From Cryobacterium levicorallinum (GTDB lineage Bacteria; Actinomycetota; Actinomycetes; Actinomycetales; Microbacteriaceae), in contig NZ_SOFE01000001.1 in assembly GCF_004402405.1 (NCBI RefSeq), positions 211,370-275,369 of the forward strand: 64,000 nt of DNA. Direction: 5' to 3'. A program made the translations under genes and the position numbers. This document shows positions 53,096 through 61,801 of the stretch, one piece after another (the stretch's first letter is position 1; each line of letters starts with the position of its first letter). The notes beneath the pieces are model-generated. The model searched no databases. It had not been told where the DNA came from and saw only the letters and a program-made list of their open reading frames with translations.

Positions 53096-54569
53096 TCGGC
53101 GTGAGTGTGTACTTCGTCGACAGATACTCGTGAATGCCCTCGAGCCCGCCCTCGCGACCGAGGCCGGACTGCTTGACGCCGCCGAACGGTGCGGCCGCGT
53201 TGGAGACAACGCCGGTATTCAGGCCCATCATGCCGGTCTGCAGCTTGTCGATCATGCGCTGGCCACGGGCCAGATCGGTCGTGAACACGTAGCTGATCAG
53301 GCCGAACTCGGTGTCGTTGGCGAGGCGCACGGCATCCGCTTCGTCGGTGAAGGTACTGATCGCGAGCACCGGGCCGAAGATTTCGTCGCGCAGAATGTCG
53401 CTGCCGGCCTTGACGTCGGTGAGCACGGTGGGTGCGTAGAAGGTGCCCTCGCGCTCGATTGCGGCGCCGCCGGTGAGCAGGGTCGCGCCGCGGGTGAGCG
53501 CATCTTGTACGAGCGAGTCAGCCTTGGCGACGGCTTTGCCGTCGATCAGCGGGCCGATGGTGATGCCAGCCTCTGTGCCGCGGCCGATCTGGAACGCTTC
53601 GACCCGCTCGGTGACCCGGCGGGCGAATTCTGCGGCGATGGACTCGTGCACAATGAAGCGGTTGGCGGCGGTGCAGGCCTGCCCGATGTTGCGGAACTTG
53701 GCGATGAGCGCGCCGTCGACAGCCTTGTCGAGGTCGGCGTCGGCGAACACGACGAACGGGGCGTTACCACCAAGTTCCATCGAGGTGCGCAGCACGTTCT
53801 CGGCGGAGAGCTTGATGAGCGACTTGCCGACCGCGGTCGACCCGGTGAAGCTGAGTTTGCGGAGGCGTCGGTCGGCGATGATCGGCTCGGAGACCGCGCC
53901 GGACTGCGACGTCGTGATGACGTTGACGACGCCGGCGGGCAGGCCGGCCTCTTCGAGCAGGGCCACGAAGTGCAGGGTGGTCAGCGGGGTGAGCGCGGCC
54001 GGCTTGACGACGACGGTGCAGCCCGCGGCGAGCGCCGGGGCGATCTTGCGGGTCGCCATGGCGAGCGGAAAGTTCCACGGGGTGATCAGAAAGCAGGGTC
54101 CGACCGGCTGCTGGGTGACGATCATGCGACCGGTGCCCTCGGGGTTGGCACCGTAGCGGCCGCTGATGCGCACGGCTTCTTCGCTGAACCAACGCAGGAA
54201 CTCGCCGCCGTAGGCGACTTCGCCGAGCGCCTCGGGCAGCGGCTTGCCCATTTCGATGGTCATCAACAGGGCAAACTCCTGCTTGCGTTCCTGCAGCAGA
54301 TCGAATGCGCGGCGCAGAATTTCGCCCCGCACGCGAGCCGGGGTCGCCGCCCAGTCGGCCTGGGCAGCGTCGGCCGCATCGAGGGCAGCGGTACCGTCGG
54401 CCACGCTCGCATCGGCGATGGTCTTGATGACGCGGCCGGTGGCCGGGTCTGTGACATCGAGGGTGCGGCCGCCGGTGGCGGCAACCCACTTGCCGTTGAT
54501 GTAGAGCTGGTTCGGCACGCGAGCGAGCAGCTCGGCTTCGTTCGTGTTCGTGTCTGTAACAACCGTCAT
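53088..54569 (-). CDS. gabD: succinate-semialdehyde dehydrogenase, NAD(P)-dependent
   Basis: 493-residue aldehyde dehydrogenase. FLITPWNFPLAMATRKIAPAL and the catalytic glutamate in MELGGNAPFVVFADADLDKA precede the nucleophile in NIGQACTAANRF. PFGGVKQSGLGREGGLEGI is typical of GabD. GGGGAGA precedes the ATG. It turns succinic semialdehyde into succinate. That aldehyde is also an end product of homoprotocatechuate cleavage, for which genes lie 2.5-10 kb away. Divergent from an IclR regulator. Confidence 0.88.
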   Translation of the reverse strand: MTVVTDTNTNEAELLARVPNQLYINGKWVAATGGRTLDVTDPATGRVIKTIADASVADGTAALDAADAAQADWAATPARVRGEILRRAFDLLQERKQEFALLMTIEMGKPLPEALGEVAYGGEFLRWFSEEAVRISGRYGANPEGTGRMIVTQQPVGPCFLITPWNFPLAMATRKIAPALAAGCTVVVKPAALTPLTTLHFVALLEEAGLPAGVVNVITTSQSGAVSEPIIADRRLRKLSFTGSTAVGKSLIKLSAENVLRTSMELGGNAPFVVFADADLDKAVDGALIAKFRNIGQACTAANRFIVHESIAAEFARRVTERVEAFQIGRGTEAGITIGPLIDGKAVAKADSLVQDALTRGATLLTGGAAIEREGTFYAPTVLTDVKAGSDILRDEIFGPVLAISTFTDEADAVRLANDTEFGLISYVFTTDLARGQRMIDKLQTGMMGLNTGVVSNAAAPFGGVKQSGLGREGGLEGIHEYLSTKYTLTPTP

Positions 54570-54681
54570 TGGTTCTCCCCTACTTTGCCTGCCCGTCGAT
54601 CTGACGGTATTAGCCTAGCTGCGCCCGCCGACAGGGCGGCTGGCTAACCGAGAGGACCTGGCCGAGTGCGAGAATACCAGC

Positions 54682-55407
54682 GTGTCGATTCCAGAATTCG
54701 CGGACCCCAAGGCTGCACCCGCCCACTCGCAAACCCTGTCGCGCGGCATCCGCATGCTGGAGATTCTCGCCGACACCGACAAACCCATGACGATCGTCGA
54801 ACTCGCCGCCGCCCTCGACGTGCACCGCTCGATCGCCTATCGCATTCTGCGCACCCTGGAAGATCACGGTCTCGTTGTTCGCGACCCGGCGGGACTGGTA
54901 CGGCTCGGCGCGCGACTGGCTGCCCTGGCGCGCGGGGTGTCCCGCGATCTGCAGGCCACTACCCGGCCTGTGCTCACCCGCATCGCCAACGAGCTCGGCA
55001 TGACCGCCTTCGTCGCGGTACTCGACCAGGGCGAGATCTTCACGCTCGTGAGTATCGAGCCGCGGCAGGCCCACGCGACGGTCGCACAGCAGCCTGGCAC
55101 GCGGCATCCGCTGCACATGGGTGCACCGGGAATCGCGATCCAGTCAGGCCTGAGCGCGGCGCAATGGGCCGCGCTTGGCCACCCGGAAACCCGCCGCAGC
55201 GAGGCCGGGGAGGTCGTTGCTCTCGGCTACGCCTCGAGCCACAACGAGGTCATTCCGGGCCTGTCGTCGATTGCCGTTCCGTTGCTCGTGCCCGGGGAAT
55301 CACCCGCCTCCCTCGCCGTCGTGTACATCTCGAGCCTGCACTCCCCCACCGACATCGGTGCTGTGCTCACCGCGGCCGCCCGCACGATCGTCGCAGAGCT
55401 CAGCTAG
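54682..55407 (+). CDS. IclR-family transcriptional regulator
   Basis: 241 residues, GTG start. The winged HTH is at about 15-75 (SRGIRMLEILADTDKPMTI, AAALDVHRSIAYRILRTLED). The effector domain follows with FTLVSIEPRQAHATVAQQPG, RHPLHMGAPGIAIQSGL and GYASSHNEVIPGLSSIAVPL. IclR proteins near catabolic genes usually respond to aromatic intermediates or glyoxylate. It is divergent from gabD and 155 nt upstream of an MHS transporter; either may be its target. Confidence 0.88.
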   Translation: MSIPEFADPKAAPAHSQTLSRGIRMLEILADTDKPMTIVELAAALDVHRSIAYRILRTLEDHGLVVRDPAGLVRLGARLAALARGVSRDLQATTRPVLTRIANELGMTAFVAVLDQGEIFTLVSIEPRQAHATVAQQPGTRHPLHMGAPGIAIQSGLSAAQWAALGHPETRRSEAGEVVALGYASSHNEVIPGLSSIAVPLLVPGESPASLAVVYISSLHSPTDIGAVLTAAARTIVAELS

Positions 55408-55562
55408 TCACCCCGCGACCGGAAAAACAACAATACTGACCAAAAGGTAGGTAATCGTAAAAAATCCTGCCATACTGCCGCAGTGCCGGTTTTCTCCGCA
55501 CGATCCACAGACTTTGCAGCACCACCCGCCCAGCACCGCAGTGAGATACGAGGGAGTATTCC

Positions 55563-56909
55563 ATGGCTATTACGACCGAGCGCACGCCAACGGCCAGCGC
55601 CAAACGCAGTGAGGAACGGCGGGTTCTCGCCGGCACCATGGTGGGTACCACCATCGAGTGGTACGACTTCTTCATCTACGCCCAGGCCGCCGGACTCGTG
55701 CTTGCCGGCCTGTTCTTCGCCCCGCTCGCCGGCGAGAACGCTCCGCTGGCCCAGCTGATCGCCTGGGCCTCGCTCGGCATCAGCTTTCTGTTTCGCCCGC
55801 TCGGCGCTATCGTCGCCGGACACCTCGGGGACCGCCTGGGCCGCAAGGCGATGCTGGTCTTCACGCTCGTCATGATGGGCGCCGCCACAGCGCTCATAGG
55901 TCTGCTGCCCACCTTTGACCAGATCGGCGTCTGGGCACCGATCCTGTTGATCGTGCTGCGCATCCTTCAGGGCTTCTCTGCCGGCGGCGAATGGGGCGGT
56001 GCGGCACTGATGAGCGTCGAGCACGCACCGATCAAAAAGCGCGGCTTCTTCGGTGCCTACCCGCAGATCGGCGTTCCGGTCGGCCTCATTCTCGCCACCG
56101 GAGTCATGATCGCCGTGACCACCTCAATGAGCCCGGAGGACTTCCTCGCCTGGGGCTGGCGAATCCCGTTCCTCGTCTCCGTGCTGCTCATCGTCGTCGG
56201 CTGGGTCATCCGCCGCGCGGTCGCCGAGAGCCCCGTCTTCAAGGAGATGCAGACGCGCAAGAAGGAATCTGCGGCACCGCTCAAGCTACTGTTCAAGAAC
56301 CACTCGCGCCAGGTCATCCTCACCGCACTCATCTTCATCGCCAACAACGCGGCCGGCTACATGCTTATCGCGTTCTTCAACTCCTACGCCACCAAGCCCG
56401 CTGAAGCTGGCGGACTCGGCATGGAGCGCACCCCGGTGCTCATCGCGAGCACCGTCGCCGCGTTCTTCTGGCTGGCATCGACGATGATGGGGGGCATCCT
56501 CTCCGACAAAATCGGTCGCGTGCGCACATTCCAGCTCGGCTACGCCTTCCTGTTCCTCTGGGCCATTCCGATGTTCCTGCTGATCGACACCGGCGACATC
56601 GTCTGGTTCTCGACGGCCCTCATCGTGCTGGCGGCCGGGCTCGGCTTCTCCTACGGCCCGCAGGCCGCGCTCTACGCCGAGATGTTCCCGGCCCAGGTGC
56701 GCTACTCGGGCGTGTCCATCGGCTACGCCCTCGGCGCTATTCTCGGTGGCGCCTTCGCCCCGCTCATCGCCCAGCTGCTGCTCGATGAGACCGGATCCAC
56801 CACCTCAATCGGCATCTACCTCATGGGCCTCGCCGCGATTTCCTTCGTCGCGGTCACCCTCGTGAAGGAGACCCGCGGAATTCCGCTGGGCATCAGCACC
56901 CACGAGTAG
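55563..56909 (+). CDS. MFS transporter, metabolite:H+ symporter (MHS) type
   Basis: 448 residues, twelve helices. GTTIEWYDFFIYAQAAGLVL, GHLGDRLGRKAML and ILQGFSAGGEWGGAALM are MHS-group signatures; GILSDKIGRVRTFQLG repeats the loop motif. It resembles the 31772-33124 transporter but is clearly distinct. GAGGGAGTA precedes the ATG. Its position between the IclR gene and the aromatic cluster suggests uptake of an aromatic acid or a related carboxylate, which is an inference. Confidence 0.87.
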   Translation: MAITTERTPTASAKRSEERRVLAGTMVGTTIEWYDFFIYAQAAGLVLAGLFFAPLAGENAPLAQLIAWASLGISFLFRPLGAIVAGHLGDRLGRKAMLVFTLVMMGAATALIGLLPTFDQIGVWAPILLIVLRILQGFSAGGEWGGAALMSVEHAPIKKRGFFGAYPQIGVPVGLILATGVMIAVTTSMSPEDFLAWGWRIPFLVSVLLIVVGWVIRRAVAESPVFKEMQTRKKESAAPLKLLFKNHSRQVILTALIFIANNAAGYMLIAFFNSYATKPAEAGGLGMERTPVLIASTVAAFFWLASTMMGGILSDKIGRVRTFQLGYAFLFLWAIPMFLLIDTGDIVWFSTALIVLAAGLGFSYGPQAALYAEMFPAQVRYSGVSIGYALGAILGGAFAPLIAQLLLDETGSTTSIGIYLMGLAAISFVAVTLVKETRGIPLGISTHE

Positions 56910-56924
56910 GCAGTTCAGTTTCAG

Positions 56925-56960
56925 ACCGTGCCGCCCGAGTTTCGACCCGGGCGGCACGGT
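56925..56960 (+). terminator. rho-independent terminator
   Basis: A 13-bp perfect stem (56925-56937 with 56948-56960) is followed directly by TTTTCT, 15 nt after the transporter stop. It isolates the transporter from the catabolic operon starting at 57061. Confidence 0.88.
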
Positions 56961-57013
56961 TTTTCTCTGCCCATCTCAGGCAAAACGAACCCTCGACATC
57001 CGCTCTCGAATCG

Positions 57014-57029
57014 TATATGGTTTCATATA
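57014..57029. promoter_or_regulatory. TATATG-N4-CATATA inverted repeat, candidate GntR operator
   Basis: The pair 57014-57019 and 57024-57029 is separated by GTTT, 31 nt before the first gene of the catabolic operon. It is strikingly AT-rich here. The operon's second gene is a GntR/FCD regulator, and such proteins bind short palindromes near their own promoters. It could also overlap a promoter -10 element. Function inferred. Confidence 0.5.
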
Positions 57030-57060
57030 TAACCACCTGCAACGACGCGATTGGACGCTT

Positions 57061-58521
57061 ATGACTCCCGAATCCCTGCCCGAACTGGGCCGGCCCGGCA
57101 AAGTGATCGCCGTGCACATCAATTACCCGTCCCGGGCCGCCCAGCGCGGGCGCACCCCCGAGCAGCCGTCCTACTTTCTCAAGCCCTCGACCAGCGTCGC
57201 GGCCAGCGGCGACACCATCGTTCGTCCAAGCGGATGCGAACTGCTCGCCTTCGAAGGCGAAATCGCGCTGGTCATCGGTCGCCGGCTGCGCGGCGTCAGT
57301 GTCGAGGAGGGTTGGGCCGGCGTCGCCGGGGTCACTGCCGCGAACGACTTCGGCGTCTACGACCTCCGTTACGCCGACAAGGGCTCCAACCTCAAGTCCA
57401 AGGGCGGAGACGGCTTCACCCCGCTCGGCCCGCGAGTCCTTGCCGCCGAGACCGTCGACCCGGCCAACCTGCGCATCCGCACCTGGGTCAACTCCGAGCT
57501 CGTGCAGAGCGATACCAGTGCTGACCTGCTCTTTAACTTCGGTCGCCTCGTCGCCGACCTCTCCCAGCTGATGACGCTCGAGCGCGGCGATGTCATTCTC
57601 ACCGGAACACCGGCCGGCGCCTCCGTCGTCGGGCCGGGCGACACTGTCGAGGTCGAGGTTGACGCCCCGACCATGCCCGGCGCGCCGACCACAGGCCGCC
57701 TGATCACCCGGGTCGCCGAGGGCACCCAGAAGTTCGGCACGTTCGGCTCCGGCCCGAAGGTGGACGACTTGCAACGGGCCGAAGCCTGGGGCTCGGCCGA
57801 AGAGGCCGGCCTCGAACCGGCGTTCGTGCTCACCGATGAACTGAAGGCCCGCATCAACAGCGTCGGCACCGCCACCCTGAGCGCCCAGCTGCGCAAACGC
57901 GGCCTGAACAACGTGTCGATCGATGGCCTGCACTCGACCCGCCCGAACGCCCGGCTGGTTGGCCGGGCTCGCACCCTGCGCTTCATTCCCAATCGCGAAG
58001 ACCTGTTCGATGCTGCCGGCGGCGGCCACAACGCCCAGAAGCGCGCCTTCGACAGCCTCGGCGTCGACGACGTGCTCGTGATCGAAGCCCGCGGAGAAAC
58101 CGGCACCGGCACCGTCGGCGATATCCTCGCACTGCGCGCCCAGGTGCGCGGCGCCGCCGGCATCGTCACCGACGGCGGAGTGCGCGACCTCGCCGCGGTC
58201 AGCGCCCTCGATATGCCCACCTATCACCACGGCGGCCACCCGGCGGTGCTCGGCCGGCGCCACGTTCCGTGGGACTTAGGCCTCACGATCGCCTGTGGCG
58301 GGGCATCCGTCCAGCCCGGCGACGTGATCGTCGGCGACGCCGACGGGCTGCTCGTCATTCCGCCGCACCTCATCGATCAGCTCGTCACCGACAGCATCGA
58401 GCAGGAACGCGAAGAAACCTTCATCGCCGAGATGGTCGGCGAAGGCTTCAGCGTCGACGGCCTCTACCCGATGAACCCCGCCTGGAAGGAGAGGTACCGC
58501 GCATGGCTCGCCAGTCGATAG
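57061..58521 (+). CDS. FAH-family isomerase/decarboxylase fused to an RraA-like aldolase domain
   Basis: 486 residues with two full domains. Residues about 14-220 are a fumarylacetoacetase-fold enzyme: metal ligands E65, E67 and D96 (AFEGEIALVIG, NDFGVYDLR) and TGTPAGASVVGPGD at 181-194, as in HpaG/HpcE, the decarboxylase-isomerase of homoprotocatechuate breakdown. Residues about 265-470 are RraA-like, with GDILALRA and TDGGVRDL (R375, D376), the site of 4-hydroxy-4-methyl-2-oxoglutarate-type aldolases. First gene of the operon. Confidence 0.85.
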   Translation: MTPESLPELGRPGKVIAVHINYPSRAAQRGRTPEQPSYFLKPSTSVAASGDTIVRPSGCELLAFEGEIALVIGRRLRGVSVEEGWAGVAGVTAANDFGVYDLRYADKGSNLKSKGGDGFTPLGPRVLAAETVDPANLRIRTWVNSELVQSDTSADLLFNFGRLVADLSQLMTLERGDVILTGTPAGASVVGPGDTVEVEVDAPTMPGAPTTGRLITRVAEGTQKFGTFGSGPKVDDLQRAEAWGSAEEAGLEPAFVLTDELKARINSVGTATLSAQLRKRGLNNVSIDGLHSTRPNARLVGRARTLRFIPNREDLFDAAGGGHNAQKRAFDSLGVDDVLVIEARGETGTGTVGDILALRAQVRGAAGIVTDGGVRDLAAVSALDMPTYHHGGHPAVLGRRHVPWDLGLTIACGGASVQPGDVIVGDADGLLVIPPHLIDQLVTDSIEQEREETFIAEMVGEGFSVDGLYPMNPAWKERYRAWLASR

Positions 58522-59192
58522 TGGATGCCGCCCCGCCGACCATCGGCAAGGCCCAGTTCGCCTACGACTGGCTGAAAACCCGCATCAACGATGGCACCTT
58601 CGGCCCCGGTTTTCGACTGGTCCTCGACCAGATCGCCCGGGATACATCGATGAGTCCCGTTCCCGTGCGGGAAGCCATCCGCCGCCTCGAAGCCGAGGGT
58701 CTGGTGACCTTCGCCCGCAACGTCGGGGCGCAGGTGGCGATGCTCGACCCCACCGAGTACCAGCACACCATGCAGACCCTCGGCCTGGTCGAGGGCGCGG
58801 CCACCGCGCTTTCGGCGCCGACGCTGAGCCCGGCAGCGATAGCGCGCGCCCGGCAGATCAACGCGCAGATGCGCGACACGCTGCGCCACTTCGACCCGAC
58901 CAGATTCACGTCGCTCAACCGTGACTTTCACTCCGAGCTGTACAGCACCTGCCCCAACCCGCACATTCTCGACCTCGTTCACCGCGGCTGGAACCGGTTG
59001 TCGGTGCTGCGCGAATCCACCTTCGGCTTCGTGCCGGGGCGCGCGGCCGAATCGGTCGCGGAGCACGACCATATTCTCGACCTGATTGAGCAGCACGCCT
59101 CGGCTGCAGAAATCGAACACGCGGCCCGCGACCACCGGCTGGCCACCCTGAACGCGTTTCTTTCATCTCGCAATAAGGAAGGCATTTCATGA
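58503..59192 (+). CDS. GntR-family transcriptional regulator (FCD subfamily)
   Basis: 229 residues. The N-terminal winged helix covers about 20-75 (LDQIARDTSMSPVPVREAIR). The C-terminal all-helical FCD domain has metal/ligand residues in LNRDFHSELY and ESVAEHDHILDLIEQ. GGAGAGG precedes the ATG, which lies 19 nt inside the end of the previous gene; its stop overlaps the aldolase start. Embedded in the operon, it probably controls it in response to a pathway acid. Confidence 0.88.
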   Translation: MARQSIVDAAPPTIGKAQFAYDWLKTRINDGTFGPGFRLVLDQIARDTSMSPVPVREAIRRLEAEGLVTFARNVGAQVAMLDPTEYQHTMQTLGLVEGAATALSAPTLSPAAIARARQINAQMRDTLRHFDPTRFTSLNRDFHSELYSTCPNPHILDLVHRGWNRLSVLRESTFGFVPGRAAESVAEHDHILDLIEQHASAAEIEHAARDHRLATLNAFLSSRNKEGIS

Positions 59193-60139
59193 AGTTCCGC
59201 AGCAACCCGAGCCAGATTCGCGGATCCATCGCCGCACTGATGACCCCGTTTACCGAAGGCGGCGCCGTCGACCATGCGGGCCTGACCAACCTGGTCAACT
59301 GGCAGATCGCCTCCGGCTCGCACGGCATCTCGATCGGCGGCTCGACCGGCGAGCCCAGCTCGCAGACCATCGCCGAACGCGCCGCCGCCATTCGCACCGT
59401 TGCGACCGCCATCAACGAGCGCGTGCATTTCATGGCCGGAACCGGTTCCACCAAGCTCGACGAGACCCTCGAGCTAACCGCGGCCGGCCGCGACGCCGGC
59501 ATCGACGCCGCGCTCATCATCACGCCGTACTACGCCCGCCCCACCCAGGAGGCGCTCTACGTCTGGTACAAAACCGTCTGTGAAGAGTTCCCGGATCTGC
59601 CGATCGTGGCCTACAACGTGCCGAGCCGGACCGCCGTCGACATCGCGCCCGACACCGTGTACCGCCTCTACCGTGATTTCGATAACTTTGTCGGCGTGAA
59701 GGAAACCACGAAGGACTTCGAGCATTTCTCCCGCGTGCTGCACCTCTGCGGCCCGGACCTGCTGGTCTGGAGCGGCCTCGAACTGCTCTGCCTGCCGCTC
59801 ATGGCCCTCGGCGGCGCCGGCTTCGTCAGCGCCACGAGCAATATCGCGCCTGCCGCCGTCGCGCAGATGTTTGAGGCCTGGGAACAAGGCGATTTCGCCA
59901 CCGCCCGCAAGATTCACTATGGCCTGCACCCGCTCGTCGACCTGCTATTCGTGGAGACCAACCCGGCGCCGGGCAAGTGGGTCATGGCCCAGCGCGGCCT
60001 GATCGAGAGCGGCTTTGTGCGTCCGCCGCTGATCGAACCGACCCCCGGAGGCCTCACCAAGATGCGCATTTTGATGGATGCCGGCTCCGAGTACCTGACA
60101 TCGACCGCCGGCTTCACCCTGACCGGGGCCTCCAAATAA
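59189..60139 (+). CDS. DapA-family class I pyruvate aldolase/lyase
   Basis: 316-residue member of the dihydrodipicolinate synthase/N-acetylneuraminate lyase family. GGSTGEPSSQT (residues 50-60) is the pyruvate carboxylate-binding motif, Y142 is in VAYNVPSRTAVDI, and the Schiff-base lysine is K171 in VGVKETTKD. Its setting in an aromatic operon argues for cleavage of a 2-oxo-4-hydroxy acid or a related reaction rather than lysine synthesis. It could replace the usual HpaI. Overlaps the GntR gene by 4 nt and hpaE by 1 nt. Confidence 0.85.
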   Translation: MKFRSNPSQIRGSIAALMTPFTEGGAVDHAGLTNLVNWQIASGSHGISIGGSTGEPSSQTIAERAAAIRTVATAINERVHFMAGTGSTKLDETLELTAAGRDAGIDAALIITPYYARPTQEALYVWYKTVCEEFPDLPIVAYNVPSRTAVDIAPDTVYRLYRDFDNFVGVKETTKDFEHFSRVLHLCGPDLLVWSGLELLCLPLMALGGAGFVSATSNIAPAAVAQMFEAWEQGDFATARKIHYGLHPLVDLLFVETNPAPGKWVMAQRGLIESGFVRPPLIEPTPGGLTKMRILMDAGSEYLTSTAGFTLTGASK

Positions 60140-61632
60140 TGACTCATTACGTGCCCGCGGGCCTGCCCACCAGCATCCGTCATTTCATCGGTGGAGAATT
60201 TGTCGACAGTGTCGGTGGGGAGACCTTCGATGTGCTCGATCCGGTGTCGAACCAGACCTACGCCACCGCAGCCGCCGGCCAGCAGGCCGACATCGACCTG
60301 GCCGTCGCCGCCGCGAAAGAAGCATTCGATCACGGACCCTGGCCGCGCCTGCTGCCCCGCGCCCGGGCCCGGGTGCTGCACCGCATCGCCGATGCCGTCG
60401 AGGCCCAGGACGCCCGGCTCGCCGAGCTCGAAACCTTCGACACCGGACTGCCGATCACGCAGGCGCTCGGCCAGGCGCAGCGCGCGGCCGAGAATTTTCG
60501 CTTCTTCGCCGACCTGATCGTGGCGCAGGCGGACGACACCTACAAGGTGCCCGGCAAGCAAATCAACTACGTCAATCGCAAGCCGGTCGGGGTGGCCGGG
60601 CTGATCACCCCATGGAACACCCCGTTCATGCTCGAGAGCTGGAAGCTCGCTCCCGCGCTGGCCTCGGGCTGCACCGTCGTGTTGAAGCCGGCCGAATTCA
60701 CGCCGTTGTCGGCGAGCCTGTGGGCGGAGATCTTCGCCGCCGCGGGGGTGCCCGACGGCGTGTTCAACCTGGTCAACGGTATCGGTGAGGAGGCCGGCGA
60801 TGCGCTGGTCAAGCATCCGGATGTGCCGCTCATCTCGTTCACCGGCGAGACCACGACCGGCCAGACGATCTACCGCAACTGTGCCGCGAACCTCAAGGGC
60901 ATGTCGATGGAGCTCGGCGGCAAGTCACCCGCCGTGGTCTTCGCCGACGCCGACCTCGACGCCGCGATCGATTCGACCCTGTTCGGTGTGTTCTCGCTCA
61001 ACGGCGAGCGCTGCACGGCATCGAGCCGCATCCTGGTCGAACGCTCGATCTACGACGACTTCTGCGCCCGTTACGCCGCCCGCGCCGCGAGCATCGTGGT
61101 CGGCGATCCGCACGACCCGGCGACCGAGGTCGGCGCCCTCGTGCACCCCGAGCACTACGCGAAGGTCATGAGCTACGTCGAAATCGGCAAGTCCGAGGGG
61201 CGTCTGCTTGCCGGCGGCGGCCGCCCATCCGGCCTGCCGGAGGGTAACTACGTCTCTCCCACCGTCTTCGCCGACGTCGCCCCGACCGCCCGCATCTTTC
61301 AGGAGGAGATCTTCGGCCCGGTCGTGGCCATCACCCCCTTCGAAACGGATGCCGACGCGCTCGCGTTGGCCAACGGGGTCAAGTACGGGCTGGCCGCCTA
61401 CATCTGGACCACCGACCTGACCCGCGCCCACAACTTCGCCCAGTCCGTCGATGCCGGCATGGTCTGGCTGAACTCGCACAACGTGCGAGACCTGCGCACC
61501 CCGTTCGGTGGCGTCAAGGCGTCCGGCCTCGGCCACGAGGGCGGCTACCGGTCGATCGACTTCTACACCGACTCCCAGGCCGTGCACATCACCCTCGCCC
61601 CCGTGTACACCCCCCGCTTCGGAGCCCACTAG
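60139..61632 (+). CDS. hpaE: 5-carboxymethyl-2-hydroxymuconate semialdehyde dehydrogenase
   Basis: 497-residue NAD-dependent aldehyde dehydrogenase. The substrate-pocket and catalytic segments VAGLITPWNTPFMLESWKLA, MELGGKSPAVVFADADLD (Glu) and NGERCTASSRI (Cys) match HpaE/HpcC, and HNVRDLRTPFGGVKASGLGH near the C-terminus is characteristic of that clade. It oxidises the ring-cleavage product of HpaD. The ATG at 60139 overlaps the previous stop (TAATG), although the frame is open for another 54 codons upstream. Confidence 0.92.
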   Translation: MTHYVPAGLPTSIRHFIGGEFVDSVGGETFDVLDPVSNQTYATAAAGQQADIDLAVAAAKEAFDHGPWPRLLPRARARVLHRIADAVEAQDARLAELETFDTGLPITQALGQAQRAAENFRFFADLIVAQADDTYKVPGKQINYVNRKPVGVAGLITPWNTPFMLESWKLAPALASGCTVVLKPAEFTPLSASLWAEIFAAAGVPDGVFNLVNGIGEEAGDALVKHPDVPLISFTGETTTGQTIYRNCAANLKGMSMELGGKSPAVVFADADLDAAIDSTLFGVFSLNGERCTASSRILVERSIYDDFCARYAARAASIVVGDPHDPATEVGALVHPEHYAKVMSYVEIGKSEGRLLAGGGRPSGLPEGNYVSPTVFADVAPTARIFQEEIFGPVVAITPFETDADALALANGVKYGLAAYIWTTDLTRAHNFAQSVDAGMVWLNSHNVRDLRTPFGGVKASGLGHEGGYRSIDFYTDSQAVHITLAPVYTPRFGAH

Positions 61633-61643
61633 CTCGCCCCTTT

Positions 61644-61730
61644 GGGGACGGGGCCTGGGCCCCGTCCCCGGGCCCCGTCCCCGGGCCCCGTTTAGAAACT
61701 GAGCCCAGGTTCATAAGGTGGGCCCAGCCG
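61644..61730. repeat. GGGCCC-rich element, copy 2, with inverted and tandem 13-mers
   Basis: A 12-bp inverted pair (61644-61655 and 61658-61669) with a 2-nt loop follows the hpaE stop by 11 nt and may end transcription. GGGCCCCGTCCCC then repeats at 61657-61669 and 61670-61682, with a third partial unit at 61683-61690. The block AAGGTGGGCCC at 61715-61725 is shared, in the same orientation, with the element at 62871-62933 and inverted with that at 41371-41427. Confidence 0.65.
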
Positions 61731-61801
61731 CACCGCCCACCGACTCTTGCGGCCTCGAGAACCAGCCGTACGCATCCGCTTGACTCAATGAGGAGAACCC
61801 C

